DNA of 40,339 nt from Pseudomonadota bacterium. GTDB taxonomy: Bacteria > Pseudomonadota > Alphaproteobacteria > Caulobacterales > Caulobacteraceae. Shown here piece after piece: positions 18,975 to 26,135 of the stretch. Below the pieces are notes generated by a model. The model was not told where the DNA came from, made no database searches, and saw only the letters and a program-made list of their open reading frames with translations. The position numbers and the translations under genes are program-made. The stretch covers positions 1 to 40,339 of the forward strand of contig JAFAEC010000068.1 of the NCBI GenBank assembly GCA_023424215.1, read 5' to 3'. Each line of letters begins with the position of its first letter. The first letter of the stretch is position 1.

Positions 18975-19706
18975 CTAAAGCCGCCCCGCCTCGCGCAGAC
19001 GGTCGAGCATCCACGTCCGCGCCGGCGGCAGGGGCCGGTCCAGCGGGTGGAAGACGAACTGTTCGAGGAAGTGGCCGGTGAGATCGAGGCCGGCGCCGAC
19101 GTCGCCCTCTCCGAGCCCGGCCTGGGCGCCGAGCAGGAAGGGCGGCAGTTTCAGAAGCTTGTCGGCGTAGGGCTCGCCCGCGCTGCGGCTGACGGCGCGA
19201 CCGGTGCGCGGGCTGACCCAGACGAGGTCGTCGGTCGAGCCCGTGGCGGCGCAGCGGCTGAGGTCCAGGCCGAAGCCGAGGTCCTCGAGCAGGCCCGCCT
19301 CGAAGCGCACGAAGATGGCCGGCCACACCTCGGGGAGCGCGAAGGCCGCGGTCAGCGCCTCGAAGGCCAGGAAAGCTCCCGGGTGCGGCTCGCGCTCGGG
19401 CAGCGCGCCCTGGGCCACGGCGGCGGCGGCGGCGAGGCCGGTGAGCGCGAGGGAATCGTCGAACAAGGCGCTCGGCCCCTCCCCCACCGGCTCCAGGCGG
19501 GCCGAGCCGAGATGCTCGGAGGTGCGGGCGCGGAGCTCGGCGACGACGCGGGCGCCCGGCTGGAGGAAGGGCTTCATCCGCCGCGAGGCCCCGCCCGCCA
19601 CATAGGCGGCGCGGCGGCCATGGCTTTCGGTGAGCAACTCCACGACGGCGCCGGTGTCGCCGTGGGCGCGGGCGGCGAGGACGAAGGCGTCGTCGGTGAA
19701 GTCCAT
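18975..19706 (-). CDS. recO: DNA repair protein RecO
   Basis: A 243-residue protein of normal RecO length. It helps load RecA onto SSB-coated single-stranded DNA in the RecFOR pathway. The N-terminal OB-fold starts with DDAFVLAARAHGDTGAVVELLTESHGR and continues with GGASRRMKPFLQPG. The helical C-terminal part contains RFEAGLLEDLGFGLDLSRCAATG, a RecO hallmark, and later the FLEQFVFHPLDRPLPPAR helix. The Cys pattern of zinc-binding RecO is reduced to one Cys here. recO normally follows era in alphaproteobacteria; here a 5.5-kb block separates them. ATG 19706 gives the expected start (MDF/EDDAFVL). Confidence 0.92.
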   Translation of the reverse strand: MDFTDDAFVLAARAHGDTGAVVELLTESHGRRAAYVAGGASRRMKPFLQPGARVVAELRARTSEHLGSARLEPVGEGPSALFDDSLALTGLAAAAAVAQGALPEREPHPGAFLAFEALTAAFALPEVWPAIFVRFEAGLLEDLGFGLDLSRCAATGSTDDLVWVSPRTGRAVSRSAGEPYADKLLKLPPFLLGAQAGLGEGDVGAGLDLTGHFLEQFVFHPLDRPLPPARTWMLDRLREAGRL

Positions 19707-19753
19707 TGAGACGGCCTAGAGCAGGCGGCGGGGGTTGGCCATACGTTCCGGGT

Positions 19754-20215
19754 TCACTCCCCTTCCCGGATGACCTCCACGACCGCACGCGCCCTGTCGT
19801 TGGGGACGGCGAAGCTGAGCACGTACTGCTCGATCCTCCAGCCGTCGTCGGTGAGGCGGAGAACGCCGGAGCCGCGGGTCTCGCCATAGGCTTCGTTGGC
19901 CAGCTTCTCCTCGAACCAGGCGATACAGCGGCAGTCGATGGGGGCGATGGTGATGGTCCGCTCCGTGGCCGGGTAGGACCAGCCGTTTCCGCGGGCGAAG
20001 TGCGGACTGGCGTAGGCGCGGAACTGGTCCAGCGTCCAGTGCTCGGCGGCGTCGGTGCCGACAAAGCGGGCGCCGGGCGTGAACAGGCCGAAGTAGGCGT
20101 CGCCGTCGGCGGCGGTCGAGGCGGCGTTGAGCCGGTCGAGCACGGCGGCGACTTCGGCGACGGCGGGGTCCGGCGTCTGGACGGTCAGGGCGAGGGCGAG
20201 GAGCGGCGCGAGCAT
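19754..20215 (-). CDS. Exported NTF2-like (SnoaL/DUF4440-type) protein
   Basis: A 153-residue protein. The first 13-20 residues (MLAPLLALALTVQTPD) look like a short signal peptide. The rest fits an NTF2-like cone fold: a helix with AVLDRLNAASTAADGDAYFGLFTPGARFVGTDAAEHW, then strands ending in WRIEQYVLSF. Two Cys lie close together in IDCRCIAWF. Members of this superfamily are binding proteins or small enzymes. A nearby-homologue would be the DUF4440/SnoaL group, but catalytic residues are not evident. It is the first gene past recO in the accessory block and runs in the same direction as the flavodoxin-like gene 32 bases before it, so the two may be co-transcribed. Confidence 0.72.
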   Translation of the reverse strand: MLAPLLALALTVQTPDPAVAEVAAVLDRLNAASTAADGDAYFGLFTPGARFVGTDAAEHWTLDQFRAYASPHFARGNGWSYPATERTITIAPIDCRCIAWFEEKLANEAYGETRGSGVLRLTDDGWRIEQYVLSFAVPNDRARAVVEVIREGE

Positions 20216-20247
20216 GGCGGCAGCCTAGACCGGCCCCGGCCGCCGGC

Positions 20248-20859
20248 CTAGTCGCCGCTTTCCGGGATCGGATAGGTCTCGGGCTTCAGCGCCCGGGCGA
20301 GGGCCAGCAGGTTGCGGGCGGCGATGCGGCCGGTGCGGTCGGACCAGTCGTGGGCCTGGTCGGTGTCGGTATAGTCCGGGCCGGGGCCGGGGCCGAGGTG
20401 CCAGTAGGTCCAGCTCTGGCCCGGGATCGTGAAGCCGATGTCGATCAGGGCCTGACAGACGCTGGCGACGATGTGGTGGGCGCCGTCCTCGTTGCCGGTG
20501 ATCACCACGCCGGCGACCTTGCCCGAGGCGACAGGCCGGCCGTCGTCGCGGGTCTCGGACAGCATGGCGTCCATGCGTTCGAGGGCGCGCATGCAGACGC
20601 TGGAGTGCTGGCCGAGCCATGTGGGCGTGGCCATGACGAGGATGTCGGCGGCGAGGATGCGGGCGCGGACGGCCGGCCAGTCGTCGCCCTGGCCCTCGTC
20701 GCTCTTCACGCCCGGCCTGATGTCGAGGTCGACCAGCCGGACCAGTTCGGTCTCGGCCCCACCCTTCTCGAGTTCGGCCATGACGACGCGAGCCAGCGCC
20801 TCGGTGTTCGAGGTCTGCGGCGACGGCTTGAGCGTGCAGTTCAGGACCAGGGCCTTCAT
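20248..20859 (-). CDS. Flavodoxin-like NAD(P)H-dependent FMN reductase family protein
   Basis: A 203-residue protein of the flavodoxin-like fold. The N-terminus MKALVLNCTLKPSPQTSNTE is the FMN phosphate loop, ILVMATPTWLGQHSSVCMRALERM the second flavin loop, and VAGVVITGNEDGAHH the third. These proteins reduce quinones, azo compounds or metals, or act as multimeric WrbA-like reductases; the target is unknown. ATG 20859 has GGAG about 9 bases upstream and fits the fold; an in-frame start 84 bases upstream would add a Pro-rich tail unlike the family. It diverges from the ArsR gene across a 132-base region holding two palindromes, so ArsR may control both directions (inference). Confidence 0.85.
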   Translation of the reverse strand: MKALVLNCTLKPSPQTSNTEALARVVMAELEKGGAETELVRLVDLDIRPGVKSDEGQGDDWPAVRARILAADILVMATPTWLGQHSSVCMRALERMDAMLSETRDDGRPVASGKVAGVVITGNEDGAHHIVASVCQALIDIGFTIPGQSWTYWHLGPGPGPDYTDTDQAHDWSDRTGRIAARNLLALARALKPETYPIPESGD

Positions 20860-20924
20860 CGGGCGATCTCCAGGGCGGGAGATGGGCCAATGCCCGCCCG
20901 GCGCGGGGCGTTCCGGAACTTTAT

Positions 20925-20940
20925 TTAACCGCACGGTTGA
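20925..20940. promoter_or_regulatory. Candidate ArsR operator 1, overlapping a -35 box
   Basis: TTAACCG-CA-CGGTTGA is an inverted repeat with one mismatch. It overlaps TTGACA at 20937-20942, a perfect -35 hexamer on the + strand. It shares the pattern TAACCNNNCNGTTR with a second site 38 bases downstream. Binding by the adjacent ArsR protein is inference. Confidence 0.6.
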
Positions 20941-20963
20941 CAAGGCCGGGGCGCGAGCGCATT

Positions 20964-20977
20964 TAACCTGTCAGTTA
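20964..20977. promoter_or_regulatory. Candidate ArsR operator 2, over the expected -10 region
   Basis: TAACCTGTCAGTTA has matching outer arms (TAAC/GTTA) and aligns with operator 1. It covers the bases where a -10 for the TTGACA box would lie and ends 14 bases before the ArsR start codon, a good place for repression. Confidence 0.55.
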
Positions 20978-20991
20978 CATACGAAGCCGCC

Positions 20992-21339
20992 ATGCAAACC
21001 GACCTTCTCTCCGCCCAGTTCGCCGCCCTGGCCGACCCGACCCGTCGGGCCATCCTGGCGCGGCTGAGCGAGGGCGAGGCCAGCGTCAACGAACTGGCCG
21101 AGCCGTTCGACATCAGCCTGCCGGCGGTGTCGAAGCACCTGAAGGTGCTGGAGAAGGCCGGGCTGATCAGCCGCGGGCGGGAGGCGCAGTGGCGCCCCGC
21201 CCGGCTGGAGCCGATGGCGCTGAAGGGCATCGCCGAGTGGATGGAGCACTACCGCCGCTTCTGGGACGCCAGCTTCGACCGACTGGACGCGTACCTGAAG
21301 AAGATTCAGCAAGGAGACGACCGTGGCCCAAGAAACTGA
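20992..21339 (+). CDS. ArsR-family transcriptional regulator
   Basis: A 115-residue winged-helix repressor. The helix-turn-helix is clear: FAALADPTRRAILARLSEGEASVNELAEPFDISLPAVSKHLKVLEKAGLI (residues about 10-60). The wing follows (SRGREAQWRPARLEPMAL), then a C-terminal helix with many aromatic residues (WMEHYRRFWDASFDRLDAYL). No Cys metal-binding motif is present, so it is not a metal sensor of the classic ArsR/SmtB sort; it belongs to the group commonly paired with SRPBCC proteins. The start at 20992 lacks a strong ribosome site. Its end overlaps the next gene by 17 bases. Probably represses its own operon. Confidence 0.93.
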   Translation: MQTDLLSAQFAALADPTRRAILARLSEGEASVNELAEPFDISLPAVSKHLKVLEKAGLISRGREAQWRPARLEPMALKGIAEWMEHYRRFWDASFDRLDAYLKKIQQGDDRGPRN

Positions 21340-21826
21340 GACCAACCCCTGCCACACCGACGGGGCGGCGCACGCCTTCGAGCTGGAGCTGCGTCGCATC
21401 ATCGACGCGACGCCGGAGCGGATCTGGAAGGCGTGGATGACGCCGGAGCTGCTGGAGCAGTGGTTCGCGCCGAAGCCGTGGCGCATCTCCGACGTGCGCG
21501 TCGATCCGCGGCCGGGCGGGGTGTTCAACTTCGTCATGCACGGGCCGGACGGCGAGCGCTTTCCCAACCACGGCGTCTTCCTCGAGGCCGAGCCGAACCG
21601 GCGCTGGACCACGACCGACGCCTTCACCCCGGACTGGAAGCCGGCCGGGCAGCCGTTCATGGTCGGGACCGTCGAGCTGACCCCGCTGGCCGACGGCCGG
21701 ACGGAGTATGTGGCCACGGCCCGGCACTGGAACGCCGAGACCATGAAGCAGCACGAGGCCATGGGCTTCCACGAGGGGTGGGGCCAGTGCGCCGACCAGC
21801 TGGAGCAGCTGCTGAAGGCCAACTGA
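21323..21826 (+). CDS. SRPBCC/AHSA1-like protein 1
   Basis: A 167-residue START-like (SRPBCC) protein. Hallmarks are FELELRRIIDATPERIWKAWMTPELLEQWFAPKPW near the N-terminus, the DVRVDPRPGGVFNFVMHGPDGERFP strand pair, and a long C-terminal helix (HEGWGQCADQLEQLL). This fold makes a deep pocket for a hydrophobic ligand. The activator-of-Hsp90 resemblance is only structural. The GTG at 21323 sits 7 bases after AAGGAG and inside the ArsR gene's end, so the two are coupled. The first 17 residues are acidic and polar with one Cys. It is about a quarter identical to the next gene; both look like products of a tandem duplication. Confidence 0.88.
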   Translation: MAQETETNPCHTDGAAHAFELELRRIIDATPERIWKAWMTPELLEQWFAPKPWRISDVRVDPRPGGVFNFVMHGPDGERFPNHGVFLEAEPNRRWTTTDAFTPDWKPAGQPFMVGTVELTPLADGRTEYVATARHWNAETMKQHEAMGFHEGWGQCADQLEQLLKAN

Positions 21827-21860
21827 CCCCTCTCCCCGACCGTCGACCGGAGCCGGTCAG

Positions 21861-22346
21861 ATGAACCAGATCGAAGCCATCGCCACCCGTCCCTCCCTGC
21901 ACCTGCAGCGCGTCTTCGACGCGCCCCGGGCGCTGGTGTGGAAGGCGTGGACGACGCCCGAGACGGTGGTGCTGTGGCTGGGTCCGGTCGAATGGCCGGC
22001 GGTGAGCGTGGCGCAGGACCTGCGCGTCGGCGGCGAATGGCGGGCGTGCCTGCGGTCGCCTGAGACCGGGGAGGACCTGTGGCAGGGCGGGGTCTATCGC
22101 GAGATCGTCCCGCCCGAGCGGCTGGTGTTCACCTTCAAGTGGGACGAGTCCCACGAGGACGGGCCGCCGGTCGACACCCTGGTCACGGTGGAGTTCACCG
22201 AGCTGCCCGACGGTCGCACCCGCATGGACTTCACCCACGAGGGCCTCAAGTCGGAGCAGAGCCTTGCAGGGCACCGGCACGGCTGGACCTCGACCTTCGA
22301 GCGCCTCGTCGCCTTTCTCGAAACCCGGGACGACGGAGACAAGTGA
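21861..22346 (+). CDS. SRPBCC/AHSA1-like protein 2
   Basis: A 161-residue second SRPBCC protein. It shares the LHLQRVFDAPRALVWKAWTTPETVVLWLGP hallmark with protein 1, the VGGEWRACLRSPETGEDLWQGGVYREIVPPERLVFTFKWD core and the final helix (HGWTSTFERLVAFLET). The ligand-pocket residues differ from protein 1, so they may bind different molecules. The ATG at 21861 follows a 34-base gap from the first copy. Its TGA overlaps the ATG of the next gene by one base (TGATG). Likely co-expressed with the ArsR gene. Ligand unknown. Confidence 0.88.
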   Translation: MNQIEAIATRPSLHLQRVFDAPRALVWKAWTTPETVVLWLGPVEWPAVSVAQDLRVGGEWRACLRSPETGEDLWQGGVYREIVPPERLVFTFKWDESHEDGPPVDTLVTVEFTELPDGRTRMDFTHEGLKSEQSLAGHRHGWTSTFERLVAFLETRDDGDK

Positions 22347-22792
22347 TGATGAAGATCGTGACCAGCCTGAGCTTCCGCGGCCAGTGCCGCGAGGCCTTCG
22401 AGTTCTACGCCCGGGTCCTGGGCGGGAAGATCACCGCCGCCATGCCCTACTCCGACGCGCCGCCGGACATGCCGGTGGGGGACAACTACCGCGACTGGCT
22501 GATGCACTGCTGGCTGGAGGTCGGCGACCAGGCGATCATGGGGGCGGACATGGACGTCGACTGGGCCCCGAATGTCGACAAGCTGAAGAACGGCTTCGAC
22601 ATCACCCTGCACACCGAGGACAAGGCCGAGGCGCAGCGCTGGTTCGAGCAGCTGTCCGAGGGCGGCAAGGTGGTGATGGGCTTCCAGGAGACCTTCTGGT
22701 CGCCCGGCTACGGCAGCCTGATCGACCGCTTCGGCGTGCCGTGGATGGTCAACACCGTGCCGGCCGGCGAGTGGCGCGGCCCGAAAACCTGA
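22346..22792 (+). CDS. VOC family (PhnB-like glyoxalase-fold) protein
   Basis: A 148-residue protein with the VOC pattern: SLSFRGQCREAFEFYARVLGGKITAAMPY at the N-terminus, then HCWLEVGDQAIMGAD, and the C-terminal EGGKVVMGFQETFWSPGYGSLIDRFGVPWMVN stretch typical of the PhnB/3-demethylubiquinone-like group. VOC proteins are glyoxalases, dioxygenases or resistance binding proteins; the metal-site residues are not complete enough to say which. The start ATG at 22346 overlaps the preceding stop and has GGAGAC upstream; the alternative ATG at 22349 is one codon shorter. Belongs to the ArsR operon. Confidence 0.87.
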   Translation: MMKIVTSLSFRGQCREAFEFYARVLGGKITAAMPYSDAPPDMPVGDNYRDWLMHCWLEVGDQAIMGADMDVDWAPNVDKLKNGFDITLHTEDKAEAQRWFEQLSEGGKVVMGFQETFWSPGYGSLIDRFGVPWMVNTVPAGEWRGPKT

Positions 22793-22846
22793 CACCCCGG
22801 GGGCGGCCGCGCCGCCCCTCCCCTGTCCTTCCCGAGGAGAGAACCC

Positions 22847-23248
22847 ATGAAGGCCTCGCCCATGGTCTGGACCGGCCGCGTCCTGACCGCCCTGTTCGCC
22901 CTGTTCATGCTCGGGGCTTCAATCGCGCCCAAGCTCCTGGGCCTGCCCGTCGCCGGCGAAACCCTGGAAGGGCTGGGATGGTCGGCGGACTACGTCCTGG
23001 CCATCGGGCTGATCGAGCTCGGGTGTCTGCTGCTGTACCTCTTCCCCCGGACCAGCGTGCTCGGCGCGGTGCTGATGACCGGCCTGCTGGGCGGCGCCAT
23101 GGCCACCCAGGTGCGGGTCGGCAACCCCCTGCTCAGTCACCAGCTGTTCTCGCTCTACCTCGGCCTGTTCATGTGGGGCGGACTGTGGCTGCGGGATCCG
23201 CTGCTGCGCGCGTTGTTCCCATGGCGGAAAGGTCCCGCGGCGGGCTGA
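22847..23248 (+). CDS. DoxX-like inner membrane protein
   Basis: A 133-residue protein with four membrane helices: about 8-28, 46-64, 67-86 and 98-115. The pattern of an N-terminal helix followed by FMLGASIAPKLLGLP, then LAIGLIELGCLLLYLFPRTSVLGAVLMTGLLGGAMATQ, matches the small DoxX/DoxX-like group. It carries no obvious active-site residues apart from the Glu in LIELGCLL, which is well conserved in this group. ATG 22847 follows GAGGAGAG. It lies in the ArsR operon after a 54-base gap. Homologues in other bacteria help resist oxidative or thiol stress, but this cannot be transferred with confidence. Confidence 0.8.
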   Translation: MKASPMVWTGRVLTALFALFMLGASIAPKLLGLPVAGETLEGLGWSADYVLAIGLIELGCLLLYLFPRTSVLGAVLMTGLLGGAMATQVRVGNPLLSHQLFSLYLGLFMWGGLWLRDPLLRALFPWRKGPAAG

Positions 23249-23290
23249 ATTTCCGACCGGGTTTCCAGTTCTGACAAGGGAGTCGCTGGC

Positions 23291-23950
23291 ATGCGCACGA
23301 TCCGAACCGCAACCTTCGTCTCGCTGGACGGGGTGATGCAGGCCCCCGGCGGGCCGGAAGAGGACCCGACCGGCGGCTTCCGCTTCGGTGGATGGGTGTT
23401 TCCCCACTTCGATGAGCCTCTCGGCGGGCTGATGGACCGCGCCATGGGCGACAACTACGACCTGCTGCTGGGCCGCCGTACCTACGAGATCTTCGCCGGC
23501 TACTGGCCGCATCAGGACGACGAGATCGCCCGGGTCTTCAACGCCGTGAACAAGTACGTCGCGGCCGGCCCGGCGACTCCGCTGGACTGGGCCCACAGCC
23601 ATCGGCTCGACGGCGACCTGGCGCAGGCGGTGCGCGCGCTGAAGGCGACCGAGGGGCGCGACCTGCTGATCCAGAGATCGAGCGAACTGATCCATGCTCT
23701 CCTTGCCGAAGACCTGATCGACCAGCTGACCCTGCTTACCTTTCCGGTGGTGCTGGGACGCGGCAAGCGCCTGTTCGACGCGAGCGCCCGACCGCACGCC
23801 TGGACGCTTGAGCACAGCGAGACGACGCCGCCGGGCGTGGTCGTCGGGACGTGGCGGCGCGCCGGCGAGGTCCAGACCGGTTCGTTCGGCGAAGACCGGC
23901 CGAGCGAGGCGGAGCTGGCGCGGCGGGCCCGATGGGCGCGGGAGGGGTGA
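23291..23950 (+). CDS. RibD C-terminal/dihydrofolate reductase family protein
   Basis: A 219-residue protein with the RibD-C/DHFR-like fold. It starts with RTATFVSLDGVMQAPGG, followed by YDLLLGRRTYEIFAGYWP, a family hallmark. LKATEGRDLLIQRSSELIHALLAEDLIDQLTLLTFPVVLGRGKRLFD follows. In this family the motif often reads GGS in the NADPH loop; here it is IQRSSELI, so the nucleotide site may be weakened. The C-terminal 30 residues are polar and extended. The ATG at 23291 is 42 bases after DoxX with GGGAG upstream. Its stop abuts the stop of the convergent hydrolase gene (23950/23951), with no spacer. Substrate unknown. Confidence 0.85.
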   Translation: MRTIRTATFVSLDGVMQAPGGPEEDPTGGFRFGGWVFPHFDEPLGGLMDRAMGDNYDLLLGRRTYEIFAGYWPHQDDEIARVFNAVNKYVAAGPATPLDWAHSHRLDGDLAQAVRALKATEGRDLLIQRSSELIHALLAEDLIDQLTLLTFPVVLGRGKRLFDASARPHAWTLEHSETTPPGVVVGTWRRAGEVQTGSFGEDRPSEAELARRARWAREG

Positions 23951-25183
23951 TCAGCGCGCCAGCGACGTCGGGAAGGCCCGCCCCAGCGCCTCCGCCATCC
24001 CCTGCTGCGACAGCAGCAGCACGGCCTCGCGCTGGTGGAAGTTGTTGGACAGGACGATGACAGTGACGTCCTCCTCCGGCTGCCAGGTCACCAGGTTGCG
24101 GAAGCCGGACCAGCTGCCGGTGTGGTAGATCTGGCGGTCGAGGAAGTTGGGCCGCACCTGACGGCCCAGCCCCTTCTCGTAAAGGCCGAAGCCCCACAGG
24201 CGGCGCGGCTTGCCCCGCTCGTCCGGCGTATCTTCCGGCGCGTGGTCCGCGATCATCTGGCGATAGCTTTCCGGCGACAGCAGGCGGCCTCCGTGCAGGG
24301 CGCGGTTCCACACCAGCAGGTCGTCGAGCGTCGAATAGAGGGCGCCGGCCGCGAAGATGATGCTGAGGTTGGCGTTGGGCTGCGGGCTGGGCGGACCTCC
24401 GAGGTTGGCGTAGCCCATGACCACGTCGGAGAAGCCGTCGTCGTAGCCCGTGTCTGCCATGCCGAGGGGCTCGAAGAAGGCCGTGCGGAGGTAGTCGTGT
24501 AGCGGCTGGCCGCTGGCCTTTTCGACCACCACGCCGAGCAGGTTGTAGCCGGCGTTGCTGTAGCGAACCTTCGTGCCCGGCGGAAAGGACGGGCTGTAGT
24601 GTCTTGAGTCTTCGGTAAGTTCCTCAGGCGTCGCGGGCGTCACCCGACGCAGGCCCCAGCCGGGGCGGGCCATCAGGTCCGGCAAGCCCGAGCTGTGCGC
24701 CAGCAGGTGGCGCAGCCGGATCGGCGCCCAGGACGCGGGGCAGGCCTCGATCCATCGGCAGACGGGATCCTCGACCGACAGCACCCCCTCGTCCTGCAGG
24801 CGCAGGATGGCGGCGGCGGTGAACTGCTTGCTGACCGACGCCAGGCGGAAGCGTGAGTTCAGCTCCAGCGGCGTCCCGGCGCTGCGGTCGGCCATGCCGT
24901 AGACCTGGCGGAACAGCACCTCGTCGCCGCGCGCGACGAGAACGCCGCCGGTGAAGCGGCCGGCCCCGCCCCAGCGGTCCAGCTGTTCCTTCAACTGCGG
25001 CAGGGCTTCGACCTCGACCAGCGGCGGGCGCGGCGGGAGCGGCGCGGCCGCGGGCTGGCCTTCGGGCGCCGGCCGGTTCAGCGTCGCCCACGCGACGCCG
25101 CCGGCGGCCAGGGCGGCCAGCACGGCCAGCAGTCCGAAGGTCAGCCGGGGATGATTTCCGGCGCGGCGAGGCACATGGAACAA
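23951..25183 (-). CDS. Serine hydrolase of the class C beta-lactamase/PBP family
   Basis: A protein of about 410 residues. Near the N-terminus is a membrane helix (about 14-34), so it is anchored with its catalytic domain in the periplasm. A Pro/Ala-rich linker precedes the domain. The three motifs are SVSK (Ser116, Lys119), YSN (208-210) and HTG (in YHTGSWSGF, replacing KTG). HTG and the sequence around the Ser are common in esterases and D-amino-acid peptidases of this family, so it need not be a beta-lactamase. The first residue could be TTG 25183 or GTG 25174; neither has a good ribosome site. It lies 4 bases after era on the same strand and may be read from that transcript. Confidence 0.87.
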   Translation of the reverse strand: MFHVPRRAGNHPRLTFGLLAVLAALAAGGVAWATLNRPAPEGQPAAAPLPPRPPLVEVEALPQLKEQLDRWGGAGRFTGGVLVARGDEVLFRQVYGMADRSAGTPLELNSRFRLASVSKQFTAAAILRLQDEGVLSVEDPVCRWIEACPASWAPIRLRHLLAHSSGLPDLMARPGWGLRRVTPATPEELTEDSRHYSPSFPPGTKVRYSNAGYNLLGVVVEKASGQPLHDYLRTAFFEPLGMADTGYDDGFSDVVMGYANLGGPPSPQPNANLSIIFAAGALYSTLDDLLVWNRALHGGRLLSPESYRQMIADHAPEDTPDERGKPRRLWGFGLYEKGLGRQVRPNFLDRQIYHTGSWSGFRNLVTWQPEEDVTVIVLSNNFHQREAVLLLSQQGMAEALGRAFPTSLAR

Positions 25184-25187
25184 GGGA

Positions 25188-26135
25188 TCAGACGTCGTAC
25201 TCGAGACCGAACTGGGCGTAGAGGGCCCGCGACTCCTGCCATTTCGGGTCGACCTTCACGGTCAGGAACAGGTGCACCTGCCGGTCGAGCAGTTCGGTCA
25301 GCTCCTCGCGCGCCTTCTGGCCGATCCATTTGAGCGTCTGGCCGCCCTTGCCCAGCACGATGGGGCGCTGGCTGTCGCGTTCGACATAGATGGTCTGCTC
25401 GATCCGCACGGAGCCGTCGGGCCGGTCCTCGAACGAGGTCGTCTCCACCGCGGCCGAATAGGGCAGCTCCTCGTGAACGCGGAGATAGACCTTCTCGCGG
25501 GTGATCTCGGCGGCGAGCACGCGCATCGGCACGTCGGCGGACTGGTCCTCGGGATACAGCCACGGTCCCGCCGGCATCATCTCCGCCAGTCGCCGGCCGA
25601 GGTCGTCGACCCCGTCGCCGCTGAGGGCCGAGATCATGAACACCTCGCTGTAGACGCCGGTGTCAAACAGCTGTTGCGACAGGGCCAGCAGGGTGTCGCG
25701 GCGCATGCCGTCGATCTTGTTCAGGGCCAGGATGACCTTCTTGCCCGACTGCTTCAGGGCCGAGATGATGGTCTCGGTATCCTCGGCCGAGCGGCGATCC
25801 GCGGCCGTCCCTTCCTTGCCCTGGGCGGCGATGTGGGAGGCGGCGTCGACGAGGTGGACGACGGCGTCGGCCTCGTCGGCCCCGCCCCAGGCCGAGGCGA
25901 CCATGGCGCGGTCGAGCCGGCGGCGCGGGCTGAAGATGCCGGGGGTGTCGACCAGCACGATCTGGGCGTCGCCGTACATGGCGATGCCGCGCACCGGAAA
26001 GCGCGTCGTCTGGACCTTCTGGGTCACGATGGAGACCTTGGTCCCGGTCAGGCGGTTGACCAGCGTCGACTTGCCCGCGTTGGGAGCGCCGATGATGGCG
26101 GCGAAGCCGGCCCGCTGGTTCTGGATGTCGGTCAA
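25188..26135 (-). CDS. era: GTPase Era, ribosome small-subunit assembly factor
   Basis: A 315-residue GTPase. G1 is GAPNAGKS (16-23), G2 is in QTTRFPVRGI, G3 is DTPG, G4 NKID, and G5 in MISALSG. The C-terminal KH domain carries VIVLGKGGQTLKWIGQKAREELTELLDRQVHL, slightly altered but with the GKGGQTLK core. Era binds 16S rRNA 3' end in 30S maturation. The start is unusual: no ATG or GTG fits, and the frame starts with TTG at 26135, overlapping the rnc stop as TTGA, with GAAGG 6 bases upstream. The neighbours rnc and era agree with the usual order; recO does not follow. Confidence 0.96.
   Translation of the reverse strand: MTDIQNQRAGFAAIIGAPNAGKSTLVNRLTGTKVSIVTQKVQTTRFPVRGIAMYGDAQIVLVDTPGIFSPRRRLDRAMVASAWGGADEADAVVHLVDAASHIAAQGKEGTAADRRSAEDTETIISALKQSGKKVILALNKIDGMRRDTLLALSQQLFDTGVYSEVFMISALSGDGVDDLGRRLAEMMPAGPWLYPEDQSADVPMRVLAAEITREKVYLRVHEELPYSAAVETTSFEDRPDGSVRIEQTIYVERDSQRPIVLGKGGQTLKWIGQKAREELTELLDRQVHLFLTVKVDPKWQESRALYAQFGLEYDV

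Noticed and set aside
20992..21339. Arsenic or zinc resistance operon led by ArsR
   Set aside because: The regulator lacks the Cys metal-binding motif and no arsenate reductase or efflux pump is present.
23951..25183. Calling the serine hydrolase a true AmpC beta-lactamase
   Set aside because: The third motif is HTG and not KTG, and the protein is membrane-anchored; many esterases and peptidases share the fold.
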